A DNA stretch of 21,693 nucleotides from Clostridiales bacterium (GCA_003150405.1 QAMM01000011.1:1-21693); one strand, 5' to 3'. Shown: positions 13,861 through 20,855, counted from the first letter of the stretch. A program made the numbers and translations. The notes: generated by a model not told the origin, from the sequence alone.

Positions 13861-14943
13861 TTAATCGTCAAATTCGGTCTGCGCCGCCAGTTTTTCTGCC
13901 TGATCCGCCGTGATCAGAGCATCAAAAATTTCATCGAGATTGCCGTTGAGGTTTTCCTCCAAATGGTACAGCGTCAATCCAATGCGGTGGTCGGTCAGCC
14001 TCCCCTGCGGATAATTGTAGGTACGAATACGTTCGGAACGGTCGCCGGTACCAACCTGCAATTTACGCTCTGAGGCAATCTTGTCATTCTGCTCCCGCAG
14101 TTTTGCTTCGTACAGACGGGAACGCAGAATCTTCATCGCCTTATCCTTATTTTTATACTGGCTGCGCTCATCCTGACATTCCACCACAAGACCGGTTGGC
14201 AGGTGGGTGATGCGGATAGCGGACTCGGTTTTATTGACGTGCTGACCGCCTGCGCCGCTGGAGCGGTAGGTGTCAATCTGTAAATCAGCAGGGTTGATGT
14301 CCACTTCAACATCCTCAACCTCCGGAAGCACAGCAACTGTTACCGTAGAGGTATGGATACGCCCCGAAGCCTCGGTTTCCGGAACACGCTGGACGCGGTG
14401 GACGCCGCTTTCAAACTTCAAGCGGGAAAAAGCGCCCTCTCCTTCAATGCTGAAACTGACTTCCTTAAAACCGCCCAACTCGGTTTCATTTGCGTTGAGG
14501 ATTTCGGTCTTCCAACCTTTGGATTCTGCATACATCGAATACATGCGGTATAAGGTATGAGCAAAAAGCGCCGCTTCTTCACCGCCCGCGCCGCCGCGGA
14601 TTTCCACAATGACGTTTTTATCGTCGTTCGGATCCTGCGGGAGCAGAAGGATTTTGATTTTCTCGCTCAATTCATCAATTTTTTCGCGGTTTTCCTCCAG
14701 CTCCTGTTGAACCATTTCTTTAAAATCCTTGTCCAGGCCGCCCTCGTCGAGCAGCTCTTTTGCTTCATCAAAGCCTTTTTGAGCCGCAAGATATTCGCGG
14801 TAGGTTTCAATCAGCGGCGTTAAATGTTTGTACTCCTTCATCAACTCACGGTACTGGGCGTTGTCGCTGATCACGTCCGGATCCATCAACTTGCGGTTGA
14901 TTTCTTCGTAGCGCTCTTCCGTTAATTTTAATTTTTCGAACAT
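13861..14943 (-). CDS. prfA: Peptide chain release factor 1
   Basis: Recognises UAA and UAG in the ribosomal A site and triggers peptidyl-tRNA hydrolysis. The 360-residue length is exact for RF1. The codon-recognition motif is PET within [18 protein letters not shown] (RF2 would have SPF), and the catalytic GGQ lies in [16 protein letters not shown], followed by [18 protein letters not shown]. The N-terminal coiled coil ([19 protein letters not shown]) is normal. ATG 14943 follows GAGGTGG by 4-5 nt. It is second in the operon, 9 bp after the DUF951 gene. A TAG stop is not used by prfA itself, which ends in TAA. Confidence 0.98.
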   Translation of the reverse strand: MFEKLKLTEERYEEINRKLMDPDVISDNAQYRELMKEYKHLTPLIETYREYLAAQKGFDEAKELLDEGGLDKDFKEMVQQELEENREKIDELSEKIKILLLPQDPNDDKNVIVEIRGGAGGEEAALFAHTLYRMYSMYAESKGWKTEILNANETELGGFKEVSFSIEGEGAFSRLKFESGVHRVQRVPETEASGRIHTSTVTVAVLPEVEDVEVDINPADLQIDTYRSSGAGGQHVNKTESAIRITHLPTGLVVECQDERSQYKNKDKAMKILRSRLYEAKLREQNDKIASERKLQVGTGDRSERIRTYNYPQGRLTDHRIGLTLYHLEENLNGNLDEIFDALITADQAEKLAAQTEFDD

Positions 14944-14952
14944 GGTTCCACC

Positions 14953-15150
14953 TCAATTATGATCGTAATCCGTTTCCCGGATGATATGTTTAATATTTTT
15001 TTCAATTTTGATTCGCGGCACCATTACCTCGCGCCCGCATTTCACACAGCGTATTTTAAAATCCATGCCTACACGCAGTACCAAAAATTTCTTCTCCCCG
15101 CACGGATGCGGCTTTTTCAGTTCGAGAATGTCGCCTACCTGCACGTCCAC
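14953..15150 (-). CDS. DUF951 family protein, 65 aa
   Basis: The small basic protein starts VDVQVGDILELKKPHPCGEK and has FKIRCVKCGREVMVPR and KIEKNIKHI. The KKPHPCG and CxxCGxxVMxPR signatures are those of DUF951, a single SH3-like beta barrel found next to translation and YchF-type genes in Firmicutes and thought to bind nucleic acid. GTG 15150 is the start because GGAGG lies exactly 8 nt upstream; the longer frame to 15264 would span the promoter. It heads the operon with prfA. Confidence 0.88.
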   Translation of the reverse strand: MDVQVGDILELKKPHPCGEKKFLVLRVGMDFKIRCVKCGREVMVPRIKIEKNIKHIIRETDYDHN

Positions 15151-15202
15151 AAGCAATTCCTCCGTGAAAAACGAATCAAATTCATTCCAATAACCGGTTA
15201 AT

Positions 15203-15231
15203 ATTATACCAATTTCATAGGGAAAAGGCAA
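15203..15231 (-). promoter_or_regulatory. Promoter of the DUF951-prfA-tsaC-coaE-aminopeptidase operon
   Basis: Minus strand TTGCCT (15231-15226), 17-base spacer, perfect TATAAT (15208-15203). It lies about 45 nt upstream of the GGAGG of the DUF951 gene. Confidence 0.8.
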
Positions 15232-15290
15232 ATTTTTTCTTTCATAGCCAGAGCTGCAGAACAAAAAATAAGGAATGGGTTATAGAACTT

Positions 15291-15318
15291 TTGGCAAGCG
15301 CTAATCCTACCCTATAAT
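15291..15318 (+). promoter_or_regulatory. Promoter of the 15348 gene and the S1-like gene
   Basis: TTGGCA (15291-15296), 16-base spacer, TATAAT (15313-15318). It is divergent from the operon promoter, with about 60 bp between the two -35 elements. Confidence 0.8.
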
Positions 15319-15347
15319 CCGAATTTGTCGAAAGGAGGACTGGAAAA

Positions 15348-15707
15348 ATGGGCGTTACAGTTATAGCGGAATTTGATACCGTAGATTTTGCCGAACGCGC
15401 TGCCCGGCGTGTGAAATCACATTTCCCGCAGGCAGGCAAAGCCGTCATTAAATGCCGACCGGCAAACCATGCCGGACAGCACGGTATTGACCGCTTCATT
15501 GTACCTGTACAAAGCGCATACAATTACTTCGAAGCTGCGGCTTATACGCCAAACGCTATGTTCAGTACCGAGCCGCTCATGGTCTCACACCCGGAAACCG
15601 AAGAACGGCACACAGCTTCCCTGGAAATTACGACAGTCAAACCAGAGGCAAATAAAATTGCAGGATATCTGATATCCTGTGGTGGATATCACATCCGCCG
15701 GGTGTAA
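15348..15707 (+). CDS. Hypothetical protein, 119 aa, upstream of an S1-like gene
   Basis: AAAGGAGG lies 9 nt before ATG 15348. The soluble protein opens MGVTVIAEFDTVDFAERAAR, a strand-helix pattern (beta-alpha) like the start of small ferredoxin-fold sensory or stress proteins. It continues KAVIKCRPANHAGQHGIDRF, IVPVQSAYNYFEAAAY and ends IAGYLISCGGYHIRRV. There are no signal peptide or membrane helices and only three scattered Cys. I do not recognise a family. It has its own promoter and no terminator before the S1-like gene 60 bp downstream, so the two are probably co-transcribed. Confidence 0.75.
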   Translation: MGVTVIAEFDTVDFAERAARRVKSHFPQAGKAVIKCRPANHAGQHGIDRFIVPVQSAYNYFEAAAYTPNAMFSTEPLMVSHPETEERHTASLEITTVKPEANKIAGYLISCGGYHIRRV

Positions 15708-15712
15708 TACCG

Positions 15713-15757
15713 CTCCATTGTCTTGCATATAGTTTACCAAGTTGCAAAACAATGGAG
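15713..15757 (+). promoter_or_regulatory. Leader hairpin sequestering the ribosome binding site of the S1-like gene
   Basis: CTCCATTGT (15713-15721) pairs with ACAATGGAG (15749-15757), and after a one-base mismatch TTGCA (15723-15727) pairs with TGCAA (15743-15747), leaving a 15-nt loop. The right arm contains the GGAG of the ribosome binding site, so when folded the hairpin should block initiation. An RNA-binding protein encoded just downstream makes autoregulation a natural hypothesis. Confidence 0.65.
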
Positions 15758-15767
15758 GTACATAACA

Positions 15768-16688
15768 ATGACTTTTCTACCAGAAGGCTGCCTGGCGCAC
15801 AGCGAAGAAAACCAGAATTACCTGCGGAATGAATCATCTCTCAATGAAGCCATGAAAACAAAGGCTATTCTGGAGGCGCGTGCGGTCATGTGCGACAGCG
15901 AACACAACCTAATTGTCGACCTCGGCTGTATGTTTGGCATCATACGGCGCGAAGAGGGAGCCATTGGCATCGACAGCGGAAAAACCAGGGATATTGCCAT
16001 TATTTCACGCGTCAATAAATACGTTTGTTTTATGGTAACCGGTTTTGAAAAAGACCGGTTCGGCAAAACCATGGCCGTACTTTCCCGCCGTGCGGCGCAA
16101 CAGATGTGTACCGAACAATACCTCGCCACACTAACCTGCGGGGACATCCTCCGAGCACGGGTGACCCACCTGGAACAATTCGGGTGCTTTGTGGATATTG
16201 GCTGCGGCATCCCCTCTCTCATTCCGATTGATTCCATTTCCATTTCCCGCATCTCTCACCCACGTGACCGCTTTAAACAAGGTCAGATGATCTACGCCAT
16301 TGTCAAAGGGTTTACCGAAGACGGGCGTATCTGTCTTTCTCACAAAGAGTTGCTTGGCACCTGGGAACAAAATGCCGAACAATTTCAAAGTGGCGAAACG
16401 GTTTCCGGCGTTATCCGTTCCATTGAAAGCTATGGTGTATTTGTAGAGCTGACACCGAATCTCGCCGGGCTTGCTGAGCTAAAAGAAGGAATCCGCAGCG
16501 GACAGTTTGCAAGCGTTTATATCAAGAGCCTGATCCCCGAAAAAATGAAAATCAAGCTCATCATTGTCGATGCTTTTGATGAAGGCGAAATTGATTATAA
16601 TTACCATTATTACCTCAAGGAAGGGCACCTTGACAGCTGGCGGTATTCCCCGGACAACTGCCCGAAAATAATTGAAACAATATTTTGA
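15768..16688 (+). CDS. S1-domain RNA-binding protein, 306 aa
   Basis: Contains OB-fold S1 repeats: a degenerate first unit (residues about 25-110, with NLIVDLGCMFGIIRREEGAI), a clear second (about 120-190, GDILRARVTHLEQFGCFVDI and GRICLSHKELLG) and a third (about 200-270, GETVSGVIRSIESYGVFVEL then LAGLAELKEG). The layout matches the short S1-like proteins of Oscillospiraceae annotated as ribosomal protein S1 homologues, shorter than E. coli S1. It binds RNA, probably assisting translation or RNA turnover. ATG 15768 has GGAGG 9 nt upstream, partly buried in a hairpin. It ends at a terminator facing the ABC permease gene. Confidence 0.88.
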   Translation: MTFLPEGCLAHSEENQNYLRNESSLNEAMKTKAILEARAVMCDSEHNLIVDLGCMFGIIRREEGAIGIDSGKTRDIAIISRVNKYVCFMVTGFEKDRFGKTMAVLSRRAAQQMCTEQYLATLTCGDILRARVTHLEQFGCFVDIGCGIPSLIPIDSISISRISHPRDRFKQGQMIYAIVKGFTEDGRICLSHKELLGTWEQNAEQFQSGETVSGVIRSIESYGVFVELTPNLAGLAELKEGIRSGQFASVYIKSLIPEKMKIKLIIVDAFDEGEIDYNYHYYLKEGHLDSWRYSPDNCPKIIETIF

Positions 16689-16719
16689 CGAAAGCCCGCA
16701 CAGAATGTGCGGGCTTTCG
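16689..16719. terminator. Bidirectional terminator between the S1-like gene and the ABC permease
   Basis: CGAAAGCCCGCACA, loop GAA, TGTGCGGGCTTTCG gives a perfect 14-bp stem exactly between convergent stop codons. T runs are short on both sides, so termination may rely on the strong stem. Confidence 0.85.
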
Positions 16720-16721
16720 GG

Positions 16722-17906
16722 CTACACCTCACTGCGCAAAGCATCGACCGGGCGGAGCTTCGCTGCCTGAAGCGCCGGATAGACTCCAAACAAAACGCCA
16801 ACGCCAACAGCAAACAGCGCGCTGAATACAATCATGCCGATATTGAGCTGCGGTGGTATGCCGAGTATCAAGCAGCCCACTAATGAAAGGAGAACGCCCG
16901 CGACGACGCCCGCCCCGCTCCCAATGGAGGAAATTAAAAAGGATTCGGCAAGAAATTCCGCCATAATTTTCTGACGTGAAGCGCCGATGGATTTTTTGAT
17001 GCCAATCTCTTTGGTTCGTTCGCTGACCGAAACAAGCATCACCGTCATGATGGACAAACCCGCTACAATCAGAGAAATACCTGCGATCACTGAAAGAATT
17101 AATGTGACAATCCCCAAAATTTGGTCAAGCTGTTCCCGCTGGGCAACCAGGTTTTCCACGCGAATATTCTCGGTGCTTCCCGAAGTGCCGGATAGGCATG
17201 CCTTAATCTCTTTTGCTGTATGATCTGGATTTGCATCCGGTTTGAGTTTTACTGCAATCTGATCAAAATTGGATTTCCCAGTATAGCTTTTGAGAGTGGT
17301 ATAGGGCATATAAACGAAACACGGAATATAATTCCCTATAAGCCCCTGTATTAAGCTACCTCCGGTTTTGACGACGCCAATGACCGTAAAGGATTCTATA
17401 TGCCCGCCAAGCGATATTTCAATGGTCTTACCTACAACATTGGAACGCTTGTAAATTTTCTGCGCATAATTCTCGTCCACAATACAGACATTCTCGTTGG
17501 AAGCCACGTCTGCCTTATTGATAAACCGTCCGTACAACAATTCCATTGAAACAATATTTTGAGCACCATTGTCAATTCCCCAGACTGCACAATCGGTTTT
17601 AAGGCCGCGCATACTGCTTTCGGTGTATTCCAGCATCAGCGGCATAGCGTCGTAAACATCCTGAAGAGCCTCTATGGTGTTGAGCTGGGCTGTAAAAAGC
17701 CCGCTTTCATTCTGAACGGTACGAACAGTCAGCCCACTCATGCCAATGCTGTCAATTTCATTGTTGATGGTCGTTTTACCAACCTCTCCAATTGTTGAAA
17801 TAATAATGACCGAAAGTACACCGATTGCTATCCCCACAATGGTCAGCATTGAGCGGAGCTTTTTCCGAAAAACATTTTTAGAACCGTTTATTATATAATC
17901 AAACAT
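16722..17906 (-). CDS. ABC transporter permease, MacB/FtsX family
   Basis: The 394-residue inner-membrane protein has the MacB layout: an N-terminal amphipathic segment KKLRSMLTIVGIAIGVLSVI with TM1 at about 20-42, a large extracytoplasmic MacB_PCD domain (about 45-265, including FTVIGVVK and YMPYTTLKSY), then an FtsX domain with three helices (around 270-295, 318-345, 355-380) containing VSERTKEIGIKKSIGASRQK and the closing YPALQAAKLRPVDALRSE. These permeases work by mechanotransmission with an ATPase and an adaptor to export peptides or lipophilic drugs. ATG 17906 abuts the stop of the adaptor gene. No ATPase gene is adjacent in the window. Confidence 0.93.
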   Translation of the reverse strand: MFDYIINGSKNVFRKKLRSMLTIVGIAIGVLSVIIISTIGEVGKTTINNEIDSIGMSGLTVRTVQNESGLFTAQLNTIEALQDVYDAMPLMLEYTESSMRGLKTDCAVWGIDNGAQNIVSMELLYGRFINKADVASNENVCIVDENYAQKIYKRSNVVGKTIEISLGGHIESFTVIGVVKTGGSLIQGLIGNYIPCFVYMPYTTLKSYTGKSNFDQIAVKLKPDANPDHTAKEIKACLSGTSGSTENIRVENLVAQREQLDQILGIVTLILSVIAGISLIVAGLSIMTVMLVSVSERTKEIGIKKSIGASRQKIMAEFLAESFLISSIGSGAGVVAGVLLSLVGCLILGIPPQLNIGMIVFSALFAVGVGVLFGVYPALQAAKLRPVDALRSEV

Positions 17907-18899
17907 TTAGCTGACCCTTCCCTGCACGCTGATAGGCCCATCCGCCGTAACCGTTGAAGCGTCAAAGATGATGATATCGCTGGGATAAACTCCCTGCCGT
18001 ATTTCAATGCCGTTTGAGGTTTCAACCCCGCTCTCCACCAACCGTCGAACCGCATTACCATCTTGGTATACATAAACAAATTCATTGCCGTTTTCATCCT
18101 GTCCAATGGCCTCATAGGGGAGCAGATTGACCTGCCGGGGCGATTCCACTTCAATTTCGGCCTTAACCGTGTAACCGGGTTTAAAATATTCTGCGCCCGA
18201 TTCAATATCGACCGTTACATCCACGACCGTTTCCAGCGAGGTACCGGAAAGCTGTTTACGCGCAGAGGACGAAACTGCCGTTACAGTCCCAGTGCATATA
18301 CTGTCATCAGAGGCTACGCCGGACATGGAAACACGCTGCCCTATCTTAACCTGTGCAATATCGGTTTCCGCAACGCTGATCGTCGCTACCATGTGATTGT
18401 TTTCAGAAATAGCGGCAAGCTGCTGACCCGGCAGAATAAGCGTGCTCTTCACCGCACCAAGCTGGGTAACAATCCCATTTTTAGGAGCGGTAATGTTTTC
18501 CGGCAGCAGTGCCGCAATTTGTTCATAGGAGGTTTCACTGAGCATCTGCAACAGAGTGATGGTCAGACTGGCCGCAGCCGAGTCGCTGCTGTTGGAGGCG
18601 AGGTTTAGAAGCAAATCCACCGTAGCCTGTTTATCGACTTCCATCAAAATATCACCAGCGTGAACACGGTCACCAGCTGAGATATTAATCTTTTTGAATA
18701 CCAGCGGAAAATCCGACGTCACCTCCTCTTTACTCTGTTCTTCAACTGTGCCGGAGGCGTAAACGGTTTCACTGTACGAATCGGTTTTCATGTTGGTAAT
18801 CTTTACGGACGGAAGATATTGGGAAACCAGTTGAGGAATCATAAGAACCAGAAAAATAAGTACAACCGTAACCGTTCCAAGTGTCAAATATTTTTTCAA
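17907..18899 (-). CDS. HlyD/RND-type periplasmic adaptor (MacA-like)
   Basis: Membrane-fusion-type adaptor, about 330 residues. An N-terminal anchor LTLGTVTVVLIFLVLMIPQL is followed by a split lipoyl-like hairpin domain (FPLVFKKINISAGDRVHAGD ILMEVDK at about 67-93; NITAPKNGIVTQLGAVKST in the second half), a short helical hairpin between them, and a beta-barrel (VSVAETDIAQVKIGQRVSMS-like region). In Firmicutes it would link the permease to the envelope. TTG 18899 fits the AAGGGTGA spacing better than GTG 18905. It is translationally adjacent to the permease. Function in antimicrobial peptide or drug efflux is inference from the family. Confidence 0.88.
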   Translation of the reverse strand: MKKYLTLGTVTVVLIFLVLMIPQLVSQYLPSVKITNMKTDSYSETVYASGTVEEQSKEEVTSDFPLVFKKINISAGDRVHAGDILMEVDKQATVDLLLNLASNSSDSAAASLTITLLQMLSETSYEQIAALLPENITAPKNGIVTQLGAVKSTLILPGQQLAAISENNHMVATISVAETDIAQVKIGQRVSMSGVASDDSICTGTVTAVSSSARKQLSGTSLETVVDVTVDIESGAEYFKPGYTVKAEIEVESPRQVNLLPYEAIGQDENGNEFVYVYQDGNAVRRLVESGVETSNGIEIRQGVYPSDIIIFDASTVTADGPISVQGRVS

Positions 18900-18915
18900 G
18901 CACACTCACCCTTTG

Positions 18916-19137
18916 TTACTTAATCATCGGTTTTAGTGTTGCTTTTCCGCTTCGATTTATACCCGCCTTTCGAACTGGTTTCCATAAGCTGATTATTCCA
19001 AGCAAAATCATTTTTCCTACTTTGATTTCTTTTATAAAAATAAAACATCCGCATTCACAGCAGAATACAGGTGCTTCATTTTCAAACAAAATTGTATTGC
19101 AAATTTTTATTATTCTTTTAATTGTAGGATTGCTCAC
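18916..19137 (-). CDS. Possible small Cys-rich protein, 73 aa
   Basis: A GTG-start frame gives MSNPTIKRIIKICNTILFEN and EAPVFCCECGCFIFIKEIKV, ending 16-17 bp before the adaptor start. The CCECGC knuckle suggests a half zinc ribbon. Against it, the ribosome binding site is weak (GGGGTGA), and an overlapping frame (MFYFYKRNQSRKNDFAWNNQ, LMETSSKGGYKSKRKSNTKT) ends at nearly the same place with an equally plausible basic tail, so a frameshifted gene is possible. No known family. The position directly upstream of the adaptor would make it part of that transcript. Confidence 0.35.
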   Translation of the reverse strand: MSNPTIKRIIKICNTILFENEAPVFCCECGCFIFIKEIKVGKMILLGIISLWKPVRKAGINRSGKATLKPMIK

Positions 19138-19465
19138 AGTTCATCACCCCGCTTCTATACGCTTGGAACACTAAACCACGGCAAAAGTACGGCTGTATTT
19201 GAATTTATTTTCAAAGCGCCAATCAATTTCTGAAAAACATTGCCATAGAGATTCAAACCGTCTATGCAACTTTTGGAATAAGAGCGCTAAAGGAAATCCC
19301 TCTGGTAACTATGTAGTTTCCAGAGAGTTTTGGGGGTTACGTTACAAAAAAGATCCCTTTTCGAGTGAGCAAGCAAGATAAAAAACCGGCCTAGAATACG
19401 AATTGCGTTCAGACTCAACATGACAGGAAATTCTGACAAAAAAGAGCTCCGCTTCGGTGCAGGCG
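19138..19465. other. Stretch with no supported gene
   Basis: Only short overlapping frames without ribosome binding sites. I find no hairpin with a T run before the tRNA-Ser terminator and no tRNA-like fold. It may hold the upstream promoter of the adaptor transcript (TATAGA near 19159 on the minus strand), but no good -35 is visible. Confidence 0.4.
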
Positions 19466-19498
19466 CAAAAGAAAACACACCCCACAAAGTGAGGTGTG
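19466..19498 (-). terminator. Terminator of tRNA-Ser
   Basis: Minus strand CACACCTCAC (19498-19489), loop TTT, GTGGGGTGTG (19485-19476) with one U-G pair, then TTTTCTTTT. It is about 25 nt downstream of the tRNA 3' end. Confidence 0.88.
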
Positions 19499-19523
19499 CA
19501 ACTTAGAAGCGGCAGCTTGCCGC

Positions 19524-19616
19524 TGGCGGAGAAGGAGGGATTCGAACCCTCGAGACGGTTTTGCCGCCTACACGAGTTCCAGTCGTGCGCCCTCGACCAA
19601 GCTAGGCGACTTCTCC
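19524..19616 (-). tRNA. tRNA-Ser(GGA)
   Basis: Cloverleaf with a 7-bp acceptor (GGAGAAG / CTTCTCC), an anticodon stem CACGA/TCGTG around loop CTGGAAC (anticodon GGA, reading UCC/UCU), a long serine-type variable arm, and a T-loop GGTTCGAATCCC. Discriminator G and an encoded CCA (19526-19524). Class II and the anticodon make serine certain. Confidence 0.97.
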
Positions 19617-19633
19617 ATTTGACGACGGAAATT

Positions 19634-19662
19634 ATTATAGCAAAAAAAAGAATAAAAAGCAA
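19634..19662 (-). promoter_or_regulatory. Promoter of tRNA-Ser
   Basis: Minus strand TTGCTT (19662-19657), 17-base T-rich spacer, TATAAT (19639-19634), about 18 nt before the tRNA 5' end. The hexamers are identical to the tRNA-Leu promoter. Confidence 0.88.
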
Positions 19663-19672
19663 GCATTTTTTT

Positions 19673-19912
19673 CTATTCCATTAAATTATCTAAAAAATCT
19701 AAAATATAATCCTTAATAAAATTGGTTTTCCCTTCAAGCTGCTCATATTTGTCGTTCTTCACTGTTTCCTTCAAATCATCGGCATTTGGGAGACGGGCAC
19801 GCAGAAAACCTTCCTGCTCTGGCTTCCAGGTACTACTCAAAAAAGCAATCCCTCCTCCGGCCAGTAACACCATCGCAACCAGCAATGCGATTATTTTTCG
19901 CTTTAAGGTCAC
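19673..19912 (-). CDS. Small single-pass membrane protein, 79 aa
   Basis: GTG 19912 follows AAGGGGTGA at good spacing. MTLKRKIIALLVAMVLLAGG GIAFL is an N-terminal signal-anchor (positive residues then a helix at about 6-25), followed by a charged extracytoplasmic tail (RLPNADDLKETVKNDKYEQL, NFIKDYILDFLDNLME) with probable amphipathic helices. The minus-strand TATAAT at 19936-19931 is a likely -10, with a weak -35. I do not recognise the family. It lies between tRNA-Ser and the divergent queT gene, with its promoter close to the queT promoter. Confidence 0.65.
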   Translation of the reverse strand: MTLKRKIIALLVAMVLLAGGGIAFLSSTWKPEQEGFLRARLPNADDLKETVKNDKYEQLEGKTNFIKDYILDFLDNLME

Positions 19913-19930
19913 ATTCTCACCCCTTAATTT

Positions 19931-19936
19931 ATTATA
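19931..19936 (-). promoter_or_regulatory. Probable -10 element for the 79-aa membrane protein
   Basis: TATAAT on the minus strand about 10 nt before the AAGGGGTGA; the -35 candidate at 17 bp (GTTTTT) is poor. Confidence 0.45.
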
Positions 19937-19966
19937 TCATAAATGGTCAGCTAAAAACACCAATGC

Positions 19967-19995
19967 TTGACTTTTCGTGCATCAGCGTATATGAT
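19967..19995 (+). promoter_or_regulatory. Promoter of the preQ1 riboswitch-queT transcript
   Basis: TTGACT (19967-19972), 17-base spacer, TATGAT (19990-19995). Transcription would start near 20002, at the beginning of the 20003-20018 palindrome. Confidence 0.8.
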
Positions 19996-20002
19996 ACCTA
20001 AG

Positions 20003-20018
20003 GCGGAAAATTTTCCGC
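20003..20018 (+). promoter_or_regulatory. Perfect 16-bp palindrome at the start of the queT leader
   Basis: GCGGAAAATTTTCCGC is perfectly self-complementary and lies immediately between the likely transcription start and the riboswitch P1 stem. It could be a repressor operator or a 5'-terminal RNA stem. It has no T run of its own beyond the centre. Confidence 0.55.
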
Positions 20019-20062
20019 GGTCAGTCGCAACCTCCTGACCTTAAACAAAACTACGAAAGGAC
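20019..20062 (+). ncRNA. preQ1-I riboswitch
   Basis: P1 stem GGTCAG (20019-20024) / CTGACC (20035-20040), loop TCGCAACCTC, then the A-rich tail TTAAACAAAACTACGAAAGG that folds back as an H-type pseudoknot. The loop start TCGCA and the tail TTAAACAAAAC closely match the Thermoanaerobacter class I aptamer as I remember it. The tail contains the AAAGGA ribosome binding site of the gene, so ligand binding should sequester it and block translation. The gene downstream encodes a QueT transporter, the expected regulon. Class and position are secure; ligand response is inferred. Confidence 0.9.
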
Positions 20063-20070
20063 TTTTACAA

Positions 20071-20616
20071 ATGAAAAAAAACAAAACCCATTTTCTTACC
20101 GTATCCGCAATCATTGCGGCTCTTTACTGTGCCTTGACCCTTGTCGTCGCCCCAATCGCGTTTGGGCCGGTACAATTCCGCGTCAGTGAAGTTTTTACTG
20201 TTCTGCCGCTTTTTTCGCTTGCTGCAGTACCAGGGCTTACGGTTGGCTGCCTGCTTTCAAATCTCATTGGCTTTATGCTTGGTATGAATCCTGTAGGACT
20301 AATCGATGCACTTTTCGGAACTGCTGCCACCCTGATAGCAGCCACTATCACTTACTATATTGGGAAGAGTAGCGGCAAATGGTTGAAAATTATCTTTGCA
20401 CCGCTTCCTCCTGTTTTGCTTAATGGGATTATTATAGGCGCCGAACTTACCGTGCTGAGCGGTGCCTTTTCCTGGAGTGCTTTCACGGCTTCGATTATTT
20501 CGGTAGCTTTGGGAGAACTGGTGGTCTGTTATCCGCTTGGCGTGCCGCTTATGCTTCTCCTTTTCAAAAAAGATGCCAAAGGGAACCTGCTTTACCAGCA
20601 AATTTTTCAAGTTTGA
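20071..20616 (+). CDS. queT: QueT family queuosine-precursor transporter (ECF S component)
   Basis: The 181-residue integral membrane protein has about six hydrophobic helices. It starts MKKNKTHFLTVSAIIAALYC with ALTLVVAPIAFGPVQFRVSE, the typical QueT N-terminal signature, and continues LSNLIGFMLGMNPVGLIDAL and SIISVALGELVVCYPLGVPL. QueT proteins are substrate-binding subunits that work with a shared ECF energizing module to take up preQ1 or related precursors for tRNA queuosine. The preQ1-I riboswitch directly upstream supports the assignment. AAAGGA lies 9 nt before ATG 20071. No ECF ATPase genes are nearby, as expected for group II transporters. Confidence 0.93.
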   Translation: MKKNKTHFLTVSAIIAALYCALTLVVAPIAFGPVQFRVSEVFTVLPLFSLAAVPGLTVGCLLSNLIGFMLGMNPVGLIDALFGTAATLIAATITYYIGKSSGKWLKIIFAPLPPVLLNGIIIGAELTVLSGAFSWSAFTASIISVALGELVVCYPLGVPLMLLLFKKDAKGNLLYQQIFQV

Positions 20617-20617
20617 G

Positions 20618-20645
20618 TTGCATTTATTCCCATCTATGGTAAAAT
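20618..20645 (+). promoter_or_regulatory. Possible promoter of the 43-aa membrane peptide
   Basis: TTGCAT (20618-20623), 16-base spacer, TAAAAT (20640-20645), about 27 nt before the ribosome binding site. Confidence 0.5.
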
Positions 20646-20686
20646 AATAACCAGAAGGAATGTTTGTATAAAGTGGAGGTCTTTAT

Positions 20687-20818
20687 ATGAAAACTTTACT
20701 CAAGATTATTGCCATTGCAGGCTCTGCAGCATTGCTGTTTAAAGCGGTACAGGTTTTGATTGACGTAATTTACGAGCAGAGCAACCGACGTTATATTACG
20801 GTAGAAGACGACAATTAA
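20687..20818 (+). CDS. Small membrane peptide, 43 aa
   Basis: GGAGG lies 8 nt before ATG 20687. MKTLLKIIAIAGSAALLFKA VQVLI forms one hydrophobic helix (about residues 3-26), then a charged tail DVIYEQSNRRYITVEDDN. It is flanked by its own promoter and a strong terminator, so it is expressed as an independent unit. Such short N-terminal-anchor peptides occur widely in Clostridia; I know no function. A real gene is likely because the Shine-Dalgarno, frame and terminator agree. Confidence 0.65.
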   Translation: MKTLLKIIAIAGSAALLFKAVQVLIDVIYEQSNRRYITVEDDN

Positions 20819-20819
20819 C

Positions 20820-20855
20820 AAAATAACCGCCTTTTCAAAAGGCGGTTATTTTTTA
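20820..20855 (+). terminator. Terminator after the 43-aa gene
   Basis: AAATAACCGCC (20821-20831), loop TTTTCAAAA, GGCGGTTATTTTTT: a perfect 11-bp or longer stem with a T run, 2 nt after the stop codon. Confidence 0.93.

Noticed and set aside
15151..15264. Longer DUF951 protein beginning at 15264
   Set aside because: The extension spans the operon promoter and skips the GTG that has a perfectly spaced GGAGG.
19496..19684. Plus-strand frame across tRNA-Ser
   Set aside because: It is the antisense of the tRNA with no ribosome binding site.
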